A DNA stretch of 64,000 nt from JBBRDU01 sp038230335 (GCA_038230335.1 JBBRNL010000002.1:372001-436000), one strand, 5' to 3'. Counted from the first letter of the stretch, positions 7,909 to 17,622 are shown. The notes: a model not told the origin generated them from the sequence alone. Program-made: numbers and translations.

Positions 7909-9779
7909 GTCTGTAGATGATCGATCAACTCCAAAACCTCACGCCGTTGTTCGGGCGACAAACTGCTCACTCCATTTTGGGAACCGCCATACCGAAGTTC
8001 GTCGTGGCGTTCGAAAAGCTCCCGCAGGATTTCGCGAGCTTTTTCATCCAAATGAAAAGCGCGAGCGGCTCCTTCAGCATTCACCACATTGGGATCGGAG
8101 TTCGTCGCCAGCGCTGTTTTTATCTGAACCGCCCGCGCGGCATCCGCGTAATATTCGCGCGGCTCTGAATTGTCGCGACGCAGTTTCCGCATCAAAGCCG
8201 CGGATTCATTCTGCCACCCCGCGGTTCTTAACGTCTCCTGATTTTGCCGGTGAGCCCGCCGCACGTTCCAACCGATGAAGCCGAACAGCGCCAGCAAAGG
8301 AATCAACTGGGCCAACCAAAAAGCCTTGTGCAGATAGAGGGGCGCGAATGATTCGACCGCTTTGGGCCGTTCGGTCAGTTGATACAGGATGTCGCCGGGA
8401 CTGGCCGAAGCTTGCGGAGCCGCCGTGGCCGTCGGCGTGGAGGCAGGAGTCGACGGCGCAGTACCCGATAGCGCGGCCGGCGCACTGCTCCCGCCTTCGA
8501 CGTGGATCGGAATGGCCTCGCTCTTGAGAGTCACATATTTCTCCGCGACCGGATCAAAGAAACAGAATTCGAACGGCGGGATCGTTTGCTTCTTTTCGTT
8601 CGGGGACAGAACGGTTTCGAACGTTTTGGTTCCACTGATTCCCACGTTGTCGTCCTGTTTGAACTTGGATGACGGCGGATACTTGTGCCATCCATGTTCG
8701 TCCTGCAGGTTCGGCGCAGTCACGCGGTCGAAATTGCCACGGCCCGAGACCGCTGCCGTGACCGTCACGGGATCGCCCACCTGAACGCTCGTTGGATTGG
8801 CCGCGACGTTCATGGTGAAATTGCCCACCGCGCCGGAGAAGTTGGCCGGCGCATGTGCTGGTAAAGCCTTCACCTCAAGCGTGGCGGGAGCGCTCTTGAT
8901 CGAAATTTTTTCCTGCTGACCGAAAGCGCCAAACGGATCATGGAAGAACGGATCGGAAAATGGATCGTCCGAATCAAAGATGTCGACGGGTGAACGGGAA
9001 CGCGCCCCGGACTGCTTCCGCTGGACCGCCACGATGGCACCCGCCTGGACGGGCCCGACTTCCAATTTCCCGGGACGCGCGGCTGCGATCGCCGTCTTGA
9101 AAGTCAAAACTTGATAGGTGTTTCCGTTGATTGTCTCCAGTCTGGATTGTTCAGCTTGTTGCAGTTTTTGCATGGTGAAACCCTGGCCGGCAATGTCGGG
9201 TCCCTCCATCGGCCGGGCCCGGGACATGGAATGGAAACCCAGCCGAACCTCCACCGGCACCATTTCGCCTACGTAGGCCGACGGTTTTGTCACGATGAGC
9301 TCCGCGAAGGCCACTTTTCCGCCGCTTGCCTGAGTGGTCGCACTTTTTGGATTGGCCCGGCCCTGGCTGGTTCCGCCAGCGTTGGAGCCGGCCACAGTCA
9401 GTTGAAGTTCTGGTGTTTTGAATGCGCTGGTCCCAACCCGCACGGTTTGCGGCGGAATCTTGAACGTCCCGCTTTTGAGCGGCAGAATCGTGTAGTTATA
9501 AGTGACGCTCTGGGAAACATCAAAATTGTGCATTTCGTAATTTCGCGACGTGCCCGTCGGATGAATCTCAAGTCCATCGACCGTAATCTCACCGGGCGTG
9601 CCGGTTCCGTTGCCGCCCGTCACGCGGATCTGCAACTGGACAACCTCTCCAATGGAGACGTCAGAATTGCTCAGCACGGCCGTCACCTTGGGCGTTTCGG
9701 CATGGGCCGGCAAGGGCAGCCACGCTACGAATACGCTCAGCAAAAGCGCAAATGGCAATTGTGATTTGAGATTCGACAT
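7905..9779 (-). CDS. batD: BatD, exported protein of the Bat operon
   Basis: A large periplasmic protein (about 624 residues from the chosen ATG) with a signal peptide (MSNLKSQLPFALLLSVFVAW ... AHA). A series of immunoglobulin-like beta domains follows, then one C-terminal membrane helix (LAQLIPLLALFGFIGWNV) and a cytoplasmic helical tail. Typical BatD phrases are present: VSIGEVVQLQIRVTGG near the start and VQVGDPVTVTAAVSGRGNFDRV in the middle. A TTG at 9794 extends the frame by five codons, but the ATG at 9779 leads straight into the signal peptide. It overlaps batE and nearly abuts batB, so the genes are coupled. A Ser/Pro/Ala/Thr-rich linker precedes the membrane helix. Confidence 0.9.
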   Translation of the reverse strand: MSNLKSQLPFALLLSVFVAWLPLPAHAETPKVTAVLSNSDVSIGEVVQLQIRVTGGNGTGTPGEITVDGLEIHPTGTSRNYEMHNFDVSQSVTYNYTILPLKSGTFKIPPQTVRVGTSAFKTPELQLTVAGSNAGGTSQGRANPKSATTQASGGKVAFAELIVTKPSAYVGEMVPVEVRLGFHSMSRARPMEGPDIAGQGFTMQKLQQAEQSRLETINGNTYQVLTFKTAIAAARPGKLEVGPVQAGAIVAVQRKQSGARSRSPVDIFDSDDPFSDPFFHDPFGAFGQQEKISIKSAPATLEVKALPAHAPANFSGAVGNFTMNVAANPTSVQVGDPVTVTAAVSGRGNFDRVTAPNLQDEHGWHKYPPSSKFKQDDNVGISGTKTFETVLSPNEKKQTIPPFEFCFFDPVAEKYVTLKSEAIPIHVEGGSSAPAALSGTAPSTPASTPTATAAPQASASPGDILYQLTERPKAVESFAPLYLHKAFWLAQLIPLLALFGFIGWNVRRAHRQNQETLRTAGWQNESAALMRKLRRDNSEPREYYADAARAVQIKTALATNSDPNVVNAEGAARAFHLDEKAREILRELFERHDELRYGGSQNGVSSLSPEQRREVLELIDHLQT

Positions 9780-9787
9780 CCGTTGAG

Positions 9788-11989
9788 TTACCAATCGTTA
9801 TAGACACGACGCGCCGCTCTGCGTTCATCAAGGGGAACTCGCGCCTCTTCATCTCGCATCGATTGAAGGAGAGCCTGCGCCTGCCGCTCGCTCATCTGAC
9901 CTTCTTTTTGCGGTTCGACCTCGGTTGGCTCTGTTTCGGCAGGAGGCTTCTCCGATTTGTCCCCAGCGCTTCCTTTAATGTCGCCTGAGAACTTTTTGTT
10001 AGGTGAAGCATTGGGCGTCGGCGAGGGCGATCCGCTGTCTCCTGTTCCCTGTCCTGTCCCGGCCGAAGGAGAGGGTGAAGGTGAACTTCCCTGACCCGAG
10101 GGCGTGGCGGACGGTTGTTGATCCTTTTGTGAGTCGCCCTTCTTATCATCTCCGACCGCCGCGGACGGTGAGGGAGATGGACTCGCTGTGGGTTGATCGC
10201 CTTCCGGGGCCGGCGATGGAGTTGGAGTTTGGCCGGTCTCGGGAGGTTGCTCCTTTTGATCTTTTTGCGGCTTGTCTTTGGACTGAGACTGATCTTTTCC
10301 GCTCTGCTCCTTCTTGTCCTGGTCTGCCCCCGCGTTGCCTTGAGATGGATCCTGCTGCTTTTGCTGGTCCTGACCGGAAGACTTTTGCTGATCGTCCTTT
10401 TTTTGCTGCTGCGATGGATCCTTTTGGTCGGACTTCTTCTGCTCGTCCTTTTTATCCTGTTTCGGACTGGGCGACGGAGTGGGAGAAGGCTTTGGCTGTT
10501 TGTTTTTTAACTCGTCGATCTTTCTCTTCACGAACTCATGATTCTCTTTCGCTTCCTTATTTTGCGAGTCGAGCTTGAGCGTTTGTTCGTAATGCTGAAG
10601 CGCGTTCGTCCAATCGGTCAATTTTTTGTCATCGCTCTTTTCATTTTCGCCGTGTTCGTAAAGTGTATTGCCAAGGTTGTAGTGTGTCTTGCTCTGCAGG
10701 GACTTGTCGGGGGAAAGGAGAGCCTGACTGAAGGATTCGAGCGCTTTGCCGTATTCCTTCATTTTGAAAGCGGCCGCGCCGGAATCGAAATTTAGCTTAT
10801 CGACGGCGCTGTTTTGCGGGTGAGCTTTTAACGTCTCCTGAAACTTGGCGTAGGCATCGTCGAACTTTTCCTGTCGATAAGCATCGAGCCCGGGGGCGGT
10901 CGCGAAACATGGTGGCAGCCCCAAAAGAAAGAGGGCCATCGCCACAGCAGCCGGAGCGGTCAGGCGCGAGGGCGTTCGCCCGGGCCGTCGGTCTCGCTTG
11001 CGTTCGCCGACCAGGATAGAAGTTCCGAGCGCGAGAATGGCCAGGCCAAGGGGCCACTCGTACCGTTCGATCGGACGCCGGCCTAAACGGACATCGATGT
11101 CGGCCGCCTTCATTTTGCCGATCCCCGCGGCTGCCAGTTGTTGCATGGCCTGTGGCCCGTTTTCCAAATGCAGGTAAAACCCTCCGGCCGCTTGCGCGAT
11201 TTCCTGTAGCCGCTTCTCGTCCAGTTTAGACTTTACCACCTGGCCCTTTGAATCTTTGACGAATGCGCTTTGGGCATCTTCGCCCTTGATCGGGATAAGC
11301 GAACCTTGCGGCGTCCCAATCCCGACGGTGAAGATTCGAACTCCCGCCTGCGCCGCCGCCTGGGCCGTTTTCACGGCGTCGCCGCTTAGTTCTTCACCGT
11401 CCGTGAAAATAACCAAAGCGCGATTTCCAGTGGCGCTTTTGCCGTAGGTTTTGTCAGCCAGCGCAATCGCCTCGGAGATGTTTGTCCCACCCTCCGGAAT
11501 TGTCTCCGTGTTCAGATCATTGATCGCTTCAACGACTGCGTCGTAGTCGATGGTGAGCGGTGCCTGGATAAAGGCGCGTCCGGCAAAGGCAATCAACCCG
11601 ACGCGATCGCCTTGCAGCTGGTTGATGAGATCCTGCGTCGCAAGTTTAACCCGTTCCAGCCGGTTAGGCGGAACATCGTTTGAGAGCATGCTGCGCGATG
11701 TGTCGATGGCGACGAGCAGATCGATTCCTTTGCGGCGCGCTTCCTCGAACGAATAGCCCCAGCGCGGCTGAGCCAGACTAACGATGGCGAGCGCGAAGCA
11801 GATAAGCTGCAGAGCGAATCTAAAATAACGACGTGCGCGATCCACTTTGCCGGTCAACTCCGGAACGAGACGGGGGGAAACAAAATGGCGGAGCCGTTCT
11901 GCGCTCTTGCGTTCCGCTTGTCCGAACAGCAGGACAAAGAGGGGCAGGCCGAGGAGGACCCAGAACCATTGGGGCGCGCCAAAGCTCAT
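9788..11989 (-). CDS. batB: BatB-BatC fusion: VWA domain, TPR domain and long disordered tail
   Basis: About 733 residues. The N-terminal half is a BatB: membrane helices near residues 10-25 and 60-75, then a von Willebrand A domain (about 90-270) with MIDAS residues in AIDTSRSML and the Asp of LVIFTDGEEL, then another helix. A second hydrophobic segment (about 345-365) is followed by TPR repeats (about 370-490), which correspond to the separate BatC of other organisms. Next comes about 190 residues of Lys/Asp/Gln- and Pro/Ser/Thr-rich low complexity, and a conserved-looking end (SERQAQALLQSMRDEEARVP), which is the usual BatC terminus. The VWA part probably binds divalent metal and partners in the periplasm. 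The ATG at 11989 is favoured over the upstream start at 12019. Confidence 0.9.
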   Translation of the reverse strand: MSFGAPQWFWVLLGLPLFVLLFGQAERKSAERLRHFVSPRLVPELTGKVDRARRYFRFALQLICFALAIVSLAQPRWGYSFEEARRKGIDLLVAIDTSRSMLSNDVPPNRLERVKLATQDLINQLQGDRVGLIAFAGRAFIQAPLTIDYDAVVEAINDLNTETIPEGGTNISEAIALADKTYGKSATGNRALVIFTDGEELSGDAVKTAQAAAQAGVRIFTVGIGTPQGSLIPIKGEDAQSAFVKDSKGQVVKSKLDEKRLQEIAQAAGGFYLHLENGPQAMQQLAAAGIGKMKAADIDVRLGRRPIERYEWPLGLAILALGTSILVGERKRDRRPGRTPSRLTAPAAVAMALFLLGLPPCFATAPGLDAYRQEKFDDAYAKFQETLKAHPQNSAVDKLNFDSGAAAFKMKEYGKALESFSQALLSPDKSLQSKTHYNLGNTLYEHGENEKSDDKKLTDWTNALQHYEQTLKLDSQNKEAKENHEFVKRKIDELKNKQPKPSPTPSPSPKQDKKDEQKKSDQKDPSQQQKKDDQQKSSGQDQQKQQDPSQGNAGADQDKKEQSGKDQSQSKDKPQKDQKEQPPETGQTPTPSPAPEGDQPTASPSPSPSAAVGDDKKGDSQKDQQPSATPSGQGSSPSPSPSAGTGQGTGDSGSPSPTPNASPNKKFSGDIKGSAGDKSEKPPAETEPTEVEPQKEGQMSERQAQALLQSMRDEEARVPLDERRAARRVYNDW

Positions 11990-12071
11990 AACTTGATATC
12001 GGCAGCTGGCCGATGACAAATGAACAGGGAGCTCATGCCAGATCGATGTGTGACCAGGATAGAAGCCTCTC

Positions 12072-13124
12072 TCACGGCAGTTTCTTCCAAATCGTCTGGG
12101 CTAGCAAAAGCTGTGCGACCAGTAAGCCGCAACCGCTCATGATGCAGAACGGAAACAGATCGCGGTACTCTTGATACTTCTTCACGTTGATTGTCGATTT
12201 TTCCAGTTTGTCGATGTCTTGATAGATCGCCTCGAGCGATTTCGTATCCGTGGCTCGATAGAATTGGCCGTCGGCAATTCGAGCCACTTCCTTCAGTCCT
12301 GCTTCATTGAATTGAACATTCTGGCGCTGATAACGAACATTCCCCTCCAGGTCAGTGAGCGGCCCGCGCGAAGTAAAAATGGGCGCCAGGGCAACTCCAT
12401 TAATGCCTGCGCCGATCGCGTAGAGATGGATCTTCAATGCCTTCACTGCCTCGGCCGCAGTGTTTGGTGGAATTTTTCCTGCATTATTGTCACCATCGGT
12501 CAGCAAAACGAGGACGCGGCTCTTTGAATGCTTGTCTGTTAATCGGTTTGACGCCGCCGCCATGGCCGATCCGATGGCGGTGCCATCCTCGACCAGGCCA
12601 ATCCGCACGCGCTCGAGATTCTGCAAGAGCCAGGCGTGATCGAGAGTCATCGGACTCACCACATAAGGACGACCGGCAAAGGCTATGATGCCGATGCGAT
12701 CGTTAGGCCGGCCCTCGATGAACTTGCGTGTCACCTCGCGGATCGTGTCAACCCGGGTGGCCGGTTCGTCGCCAATAGTGAAGTCTTTGATCAACATGGA
12801 AGCTGAGACGTCGAGCACGAGCATGATGTCGATCCCACTGGCTTCCACCTGGTTCAGGGTCCGGCCGAGCTGAGGTCGGGCCAGTGCGACGATCAGTAAG
12901 GCTAGAGCGGCCAATAACAGGCTGCGCAGAATTCGGCCGGCGCGCGACGCGCTTCGCCTTCCCAGCGCCGCCAGCGTGGCCGTAGAAGAGAAGACGAGAG
13001 CGGCGGCGGCACCGCGCCGACCACGCAGATATGCGATCACCGGGATGGACAGCAGCAAGAGTAGGAGCCACGGGTGGCCGAAGGTCAGCGCGGTGTGGGC
13101 GGGCCACCAATCAAGCGGTTGCAT
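12072..13124 (-). CDS. batA: BatA, membrane-anchored VWA protein
   Basis: A 350-residue aerotolerance-operon protein. Two N-terminal membrane helices (about residues 15-32 and 62-82) precede a VWA domain (about 95-290) with an intact MIDAS: LVLDVSASML, the Thr of GTAIGSAM and the Asp of VLLTDGDNN. A C-terminal helix (about 325-345) completes the classic BatA topology. It overlaps the DUF4381-like gene upstream by 14 bases and lies 82 bases before batB. In the operon it would act with BatB as a metal-dependent adhesion module assembled by the MoxR ATPase. Confidence 0.92.
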   Translation of the reverse strand: MQPLDWWPAHTALTFGHPWLLLLLLSIPVIAYLRGRRGAAAALVFSSTATLAALGRRSASRAGRILRSLLLAALALLIVALARPQLGRTLNQVEASGIDIMLVLDVSASMLIKDFTIGDEPATRVDTIREVTRKFIEGRPNDRIGIIAFAGRPYVVSPMTLDHAWLLQNLERVRIGLVEDGTAIGSAMAAASNRLTDKHSKSRVLVLLTDGDNNAGKIPPNTAAEAVKALKIHLYAIGAGINGVALAPIFTSRGPLTDLEGNVRYQRQNVQFNEAGLKEVARIADGQFYRATDTKSLEAIYQDIDKLEKSTINVKKYQEYRDLFPFCIMSGCGLLVAQLLLAQTIWKKLP

Positions 13125-13638
13125 AAGTCAGGTGTCCTCCTTGCACAAAGCGCATCGCGTCTTCCAGCAAAAGCCGGCTATCCGATGGCGCCGCAGCGTA
13201 GCGCGCAAACTTGATCAGGTCGCAGCGATTTAAAAAATCTTCCAGAAGATGTTTCTCGTCGTCGGAAAATTGCGGCCGGTGGTTCAGCTGTTCGAGAAAT
13301 TCGACCGAGGTCTGTCGCGTCACGGGAAAACCGTATTGGTCCGTCACGTAGCGGCGCAAGATATCGGACACCCGAATGCTGAATTGATAGGGAGTGACCG
13401 CGTCAATTTCCACGGCGGACGCGTTTAAGGCCGCGAGAGCACGGTCGCGCGGCAGTTGCGGTGGTATGCCGTGCGCTCGATTCCGGACGACGAGCCACCA
13501 GACCAGACCACCGAGCAAAGACAAAACGACAAAGGCTCCGACGAAAACGGCCCACGTTGGAATGAGTGAGTAATCGACCGCCGGTGCGATATCGTGAAAA
13601 TCCTCCACGAGCAGCAGAAAGATGAACGAAAGTGGCAT
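13111..13638 (-). CDS. DUF4381-like membrane protein of the Bat operon
   Basis: A 175-residue protein with one strong membrane helix (about residues 28-50, WAVFVGAFVVLSLLGGLVWW). A soluble helical part follows, with SIRVSDILRRYVTDQYGFPV and the motif TSVEFLEQL. Proteins of this type sit between the DUF58 and batA genes in many moxR operons. It starts six bases after the DUF58 stop and overlaps batA. The similarity to DUF4381 is from memory of layout and motif; no enzymatic residues are evident. Confidence 0.75.
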   Translation of the reverse strand: MPLSFIFLLLVEDFHDIAPAVDYSLIPTWAVFVGAFVVLSLLGGLVWWLVVRNRAHGIPPQLPRDRALAALNASAVEIDAVTPYQFSIRVSDILRRYVTDQYGFPVTRQTSVEFLEQLNHRPQFSDDEKHLLEDFLNRCDLIKFARYAAAPSDSRLLLEDAMRFVQGGHLTYATA

Positions 13639-13644
13639 GGGTCG

Positions 13645-14547
13645 TTACCGGATGGCCAGGCGGCGTTCGCGTTGTTTGAAAAAACTTCGCAAGGGCGGGA
13701 GGTAATCCTCGCCCGTGCGCAGATCGATCGTGTCGATATTGTTGCGCCGCAGGATTTTGAGCAAATCGGTTTCCTGCTTTTGCGCCAGGTCGGCGAACCT
13801 TGCGCGCAAGGCACGGTCAGCCGTGTTGATTTCGATCTGCTCGCCCGTTTCCGCATCTTCCAACGTGATGATGCCAATGTTAGGCAGCACAGTTTCTCGC
13901 TCGTCCTGGATTTGAATCGCGATGAGATCATGCCGGCGACCCGTCACGGCGAGGGCTCGGGAAAAGTCAGGCGCTTGAAAGTCTGAGATGAAGAAAACGA
14001 CCGAACGGCGCGTGACAATCTTGTTTAAATAATCCAGGGCGAGCGCGGGACTCGTGGCGCGACCGGCCGGCTGGAAAAATAAAATCTCCCGGATGATCCG
14101 CAGGGTGTGGGAACGTCCCTTCTTCGGCGGGATGAAGAGCTCGACCTGATCGGTAAAAAGGAGCAAGCCCACCTTGTCATTGTTCCGGATCGCGCTGAAA
14201 GCGAGAAGACAGGCAACTTCGGCGGCAAGCTCGCGTTTCGATTGCGAGGTGCTGCCGAAGTTGCCGGACGCGCTGACATCCACAATCAGCATGACGGCGA
14301 GTTCGCGCTCCTCCGTGAATTTTTTGACAAAGGCAGTGCCTGTCCGGGCGGTCACGTTCCAATCGATGGCGCGGATTTCGTCACCCGGCTGGTACTCGCG
14401 CACGTCCTCGAAATTCATACCGCGCCCTTTAAAGACGCTGTGATAATCCCCGGCGAAAGCGGTTTCGACCAGGCCGCGCGTCTTAATTTCGAGGGCGCGT
14501 ATCTTTTTGAGAATCTCGGCCGGTGTTTTGGTCAATCCTTCCATCAA
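13645..14547 (-). CDS. DUF58 domain protein of the MoxR-Bat operon
   Basis: A 300-residue cytoplasmic protein with the DUF58 hallmark DVREYQPGDEIRAIDWNVTA (about residues 47-66). A VWA-like fold follows, with MIDAS-type sequence LIVDVSASG near residue 90 and FISDF near residue 187. DUF58 proteins nearly always follow a MoxR ATPase and are thought to be its substrate or partner. This one starts seven bases after moxR and ends six bases before the DUF4381-like gene, so it is clearly part of the operon. It has no membrane helices, unlike the longer Gram-positive DUF58 proteins. Confidence 0.9.
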   Translation of the reverse strand: MMEGLTKTPAEILKKIRALEIKTRGLVETAFAGDYHSVFKGRGMNFEDVREYQPGDEIRAIDWNVTARTGTAFVKKFTEERELAVMLIVDVSASGNFGSTSQSKRELAAEVACLLAFSAIRNNDKVGLLLFTDQVELFIPPKKGRSHTLRIIREILFFQPAGRATSPALALDYLNKIVTRRSVVFFISDFQAPDFSRALAVTGRRHDLIAIQIQDERETVLPNIGIITLEDAETGEQIEINTADRALRARFADLAQKQETDLLKILRRNNIDTIDLRTGEDYLPPLRSFFKQRERRLAIR

Positions 14548-14554
14548 CAGTCGG

Positions 14555-15541
14555 TTAGGGAACGGGGAGTCCGGCGAAGATTCGTTCGATGATCGTTTCG
14601 CTGGTCATGGCTTCCGCCTCGGCTTCGTAACTAATTATGATGCGATGCCGCAGGACATCGGCTCCGATGCTCTTTACGTCCTGCGGGGTGACGTAACCAC
14701 GGCCGTTCAGGAAAGCGTGGGCACGTGCTCCGAGGGCGAGGTAAATGGTGGCGCGAGGAGAAGCGCCGTAGCGAATCAGGCCGTCCAGGTGAAGATTATA
14801 AGAAGCCGGCTCGCGCGTGGCCCAAACGACATCCACGATATAATCCTTTACGCGGTCATCTATATAGATGCTGTTGACCACTTCTCGCGAAGCGATGATC
14901 TGCTTCGGATCAACCACGGCACTCACTTGCAAGTCCGGTGCTGAGGTCGCCATGAGATCCAAAATCTTGCGCTCTTCCGATTTCTCCGGATAACCGACGT
15001 TCAACTTCAACATGAACCGGTCGAGTTGCGCTTCCGGCAATTGGTAGGTGCCCTCTTGTTCGAGTGGATTTTGCGTCGCTAAAACAAGGAACGGGTCGGG
15101 CAGGGGATAGGTCTTCTCTCCAATCGTGACCTGACGTTCCTGCATCGCCTCGAGCAGCGCGCTCTGCACTTTGGCGGGAGCCCGATTGATTTCGTCAGCC
15201 AGAATCAGGTTCGAAAAAATAGGGCCGAGTTTGGTCGTAAACTCCCCACTGCGCGGATTGTAGATGAGCGTGCCGATGAGATCGGCCGGCAACAGATCGG
15301 GGGTAAACTGCAGGCGTTGAAAGCCCGTTTGAATACAGGATGCCAGCGTTTTTACGGTCAGCGTTTTGGCCAGACCGGGCACGCCTTCCAGTAGAATGTG
15401 GCCGTTGGCGAGCAGGCCGAGCAGGAGCCGGTCGACCAGATACTTTTGGCCGATGACAACGTGGCCAATCTGCTCACGGACCGCTGGAATCCATTGGCCG
15501 AGTTGCTGAACCTGCTGCGTGATTTCCTGCGTGGATTTCAT
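14555..15541 (-). CDS. moxR: MoxR-family AAA+ ATPase
   Basis: A 328-residue MoxR chaperone-like AAA+ ATPase. Walker A is LEGVPGLAKTLTVKTLA (around residue 55), and Walker B with the following conserved stretch is ILADEINRAPAKVQSALLEA. Sensor 1 is VLATQNP, and an LDRFMLKL segment follows the fold. It is the first gene of the minus-strand operon that carries DUF58, DUF4381-like, batA, batB/C, batD and batE. Its expected role is ATP-driven maturation of the VWA proteins downstream. The 70 bases between its start and the der gene upstream may hold the operon promoter, but I cannot mark clear boxes. Confidence 0.94.
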   Translation of the reverse strand: MKSTQEITQQVQQLGQWIPAVREQIGHVVIGQKYLVDRLLLGLLANGHILLEGVPGLAKTLTVKTLASCIQTGFQRLQFTPDLLPADLIGTLIYNPRSGEFTTKLGPIFSNLILADEINRAPAKVQSALLEAMQERQVTIGEKTYPLPDPFLVLATQNPLEQEGTYQLPEAQLDRFMLKLNVGYPEKSEERKILDLMATSAPDLQVSAVVDPKQIIASREVVNSIYIDDRVKDYIVDVVWATREPASYNLHLDGLIRYGASPRATIYLALGARAHAFLNGRGYVTPQDVKSIGADVLRHRIIISYEAEAEAMTSETIIERIFAGLPVP

Positions 15542-15611
15542 GTGTGTGTTAAGACAAATACAAGGCGTGGATGTTCGAACAAACTGCGGAGCCCCACGCT
15601 TCCCGTCGTTG

Positions 15612-16988
15612 CTATTTTGTCCTCGTGTCGGTACGCGGACGGCACGTCAATAAGACAGGCAATCCGGGGTAGGGCTGCCGGTCTCGGATCCGCGCCTCCA
15701 GATAGCGTCGATAGGTCTCGCCCAGCAACTTTGCATCGTTGACGAAAAGCACAAATTCCGGCGGGGCGAGCGGACGGTCGGATGCCCCACCGGCTTGCGT
15801 CGCGTAAAGTAGTTTCAATCGTCGACCCGAAACCATGGGGGGAGGGTTGGCGTCGAAAGCGGCGCGCAAGGTCCGGTTGAGCACGCCGGTTCCGATCCGC
15901 ATCCCGCTGGCCTGCCGAACATTTGCCATCAGCGTAAACAAACGGCTGACGTTTTCCCCGGTCGTCGCGGAAGCGATCAATATCGGGGCGTAGCCAAGGA
16001 AGAAGGCCCGGCGGCGTGTCTCCTCGATCAGTTCAACCATCGCTTCCCGCACGCCGCGCTTCGGCTTGACCAGGTCCCATTTATTTAGAATCACGATACA
16101 AGCCTTTCGCGATTCCTGAATGAGCCCGGCGATTCTTTTGTCCTGCGCGGTCACGCCCGAGGTCAGATCGACCATCAGGATGCAGAGATCAGCCCGGCGG
16201 ATACTGCGTTCGGCCCGCATCACGCTGAAAACTTCGACCGAGGTGGAATGCGCTCCCCGCCGCCGAATGCCCGCTGTGTCGATGAAAACAAATCGATCGT
16301 CGCCGCGCGCGTAAACGATATCGACCGCGTCACGCGTCGTGCCGGGCAGCTCGCTCACGATGGCTCGTTCACTCTGCACGATCGCATTGATCAGTGAAGA
16401 CTTCCCGGCGTTCGGGCGTCCCACCACGGCAACGGCGACAGGCTTGGCGCTGTGCGGTTCGACGGCGGCGGACGTATGGATGGGCAGGACCAGGTCGATC
16501 TGTTCAAGTAGTTCGGAAATCCCCCTTCCATGCGCCGCGCTGATGGGCACAGCCGTGTCGAACCCGAACGACGTGAAATCCAGGTCAAGATCTTCATGCT
16601 TCGGGTCGTCGATCTTGTTAATCGTCAAAATCACCGGCTTACGCGATTTGCGAACCATTCCAGCCATCTCCTGATCGATCGGCGAAAGCCCTTGCTTGGC
16701 GTCGACCACGAAAAGAAGGACATCGCTTTCCTTTATCGCCTGGCCCACCGTTTGCCGGACCTGGTGGGTCAGCTCGGCCTCACCCGTTCCGCCCACGCCG
16801 CCCGTGTCCCATATCGTAAACGGGCGAGCACCGCGCTTGCACAGGCCGGAGATTCGGTCCCGCGTAATCCCCGGTTGATCGTGAACAATCGCCGTGTTCC
16901 TTCCCACGAGACGGTTGAACAAAGCGGATTTACCGACGTTGGGTCGTCCCACAATCGTGACATTGGGCATGGCCTGTTCGATCGTCAT
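15612..16988 (-). CDS. der: Ribosome-assembly GTPase Der (EngA)
   Basis: A double-GTPase of 458 residues needed for 50S subunit assembly. The first G domain begins with VGRPNVGKSALFNRLVG and carries DTGG and NKID (about residues 8-160). The second begins VGRPNAGKSSLINAIV (about 188) with DTAGIRR and NKWD. A C-terminal KH-like domain follows from about residue 365. An ATG six codons downstream (16970, MPNVTIVGRPNVGKS) matches the normal Der start better than the first ATG. Length is typical. It is followed after 16 bases by nothing on its own strand that is related; pgsA lies upstream. Confidence 0.95.
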   Translation of the reverse strand: MTIEQAMPNVTIVGRPNVGKSALFNRLVGRNTAIVHDQPGITRDRISGLCKRGARPFTIWDTGGVGGTGEAELTHQVRQTVGQAIKESDVLLFVVDAKQGLSPIDQEMAGMVRKSRKPVILTINKIDDPKHEDLDLDFTSFGFDTAVPISAAHGRGISELLEQIDLVLPIHTSAAVEPHSAKPVAVAVVGRPNAGKSSLINAIVQSERAIVSELPGTTRDAVDIVYARGDDRFVFIDTAGIRRRGAHSTSVEVFSVMRAERSIRRADLCILMVDLTSGVTAQDKRIAGLIQESRKACIVILNKWDLVKPKRGVREAMVELIEETRRRAFFLGYAPILIASATTGENVSRLFTLMANVRQASGMRIGTGVLNRTLRAAFDANPPPMVSGRRLKLLYATQAGGASDRPLAPPEFVLFVNDAKLLGETYRRYLEARIRDRQPYPGLPVLLTCRPRTDTRTK

Positions 16989-17004
16989 AACGGCTCCGCC
17001 CTAA

Positions 17005-17622
17005 CTATTTGACCTCTGCGTTGGCGTGTCCCTCAGCCTGAAGTTGCCGGACGCCGTTGGCGACATAGATACAGCCTGAGATCAGCGTGAAAATGCCGGC
17101 CGCGATCACGACATACGGTAAAGGCAGGAAAGTAAGTTGAAGCATGACCCAGGCGATCGCCGCCATTTGCAGGACGGTGGCGACTTTTCCGGTCCAGCTC
17201 GTTTTCACGATCACTTTGCCATTGAGCAGGTGGAGCACAATGCTTCCGACGAGGATCACGACGTCGCGCGTGATGACAAGGACGGGAAACCAGAGAGGAA
17301 ATCTTCCATAATTCGGATCCGCCAGGCTCCAGTTGCTAATGCTGAGAGTGATAATACCGCTGAGCAGCAGCCCCTTGTCCGCGATCGGATCCAAAATGAC
17401 GCCGAGTTTGCTGCGCTGATTGTAGCGGCGCGCTACGTAGCCATCGAGACCATCGCTCACCGCGGCAATCAGGAAGATGGATATGGCAGTGAAACGCTGC
17501 CACTCTTCCGGCGCGCCGCGCTGGATACTCTGCCCATAGTAGATGGCCATGAGCACGAAAGCCGGAATCATCGCGATCCTAACGATTGTGATCTTGTTCG
17601 CAGTCGTCATGGTAGAAGACAT
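17005..17622 (-). CDS. pgsA: CDP-alcohol phosphatidyltransferase, phosphatidylglycerophosphate synthase
   Basis: An integral membrane enzyme that joins CDP-diacylglycerol to glycerol-3-phosphate in phosphatidylglycerol synthesis. The CDP-alcohol signature is complete, DGLDGYVARR ... GVILDPIADK, and about five membrane helices follow. I use the ATG at 17622 (MSSTMTTANKITIVRI). The frame runs on to 17724, but that extension is made of two perfect hairpin repeats and has no protein character. NKITIVRIAMIPAF near the start is typical of PgsA rather than PssA, and a separate pssA exists at 34.9 kb. The final 20 residues are polar. Confidence 0.88.
   Translation of the reverse strand: MSSTMTTANKITIVRIAMIPAFVLMAIYYGQSIQRGAPEEWQRFTAISIFLIAAVSDGLDGYVARRYNQRSKLGVILDPIADKGLLLSGIITLSISNWSLADPNYGRFPLWFPVLVITRDVVILVGSIVLHLLNGKVIVKTSWTGKVATVLQMAAIAWVMLQLTFLPLPYVVIAAGIFTLISGCIYVANGVRQLQAEGHANAEVK

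Noticed and set aside
10020..10520. Possible tandem repeat array
   Set aside because: The apparent repetition is low-complexity coding sequence for the disordered BatB/C tail, without a fixed period.
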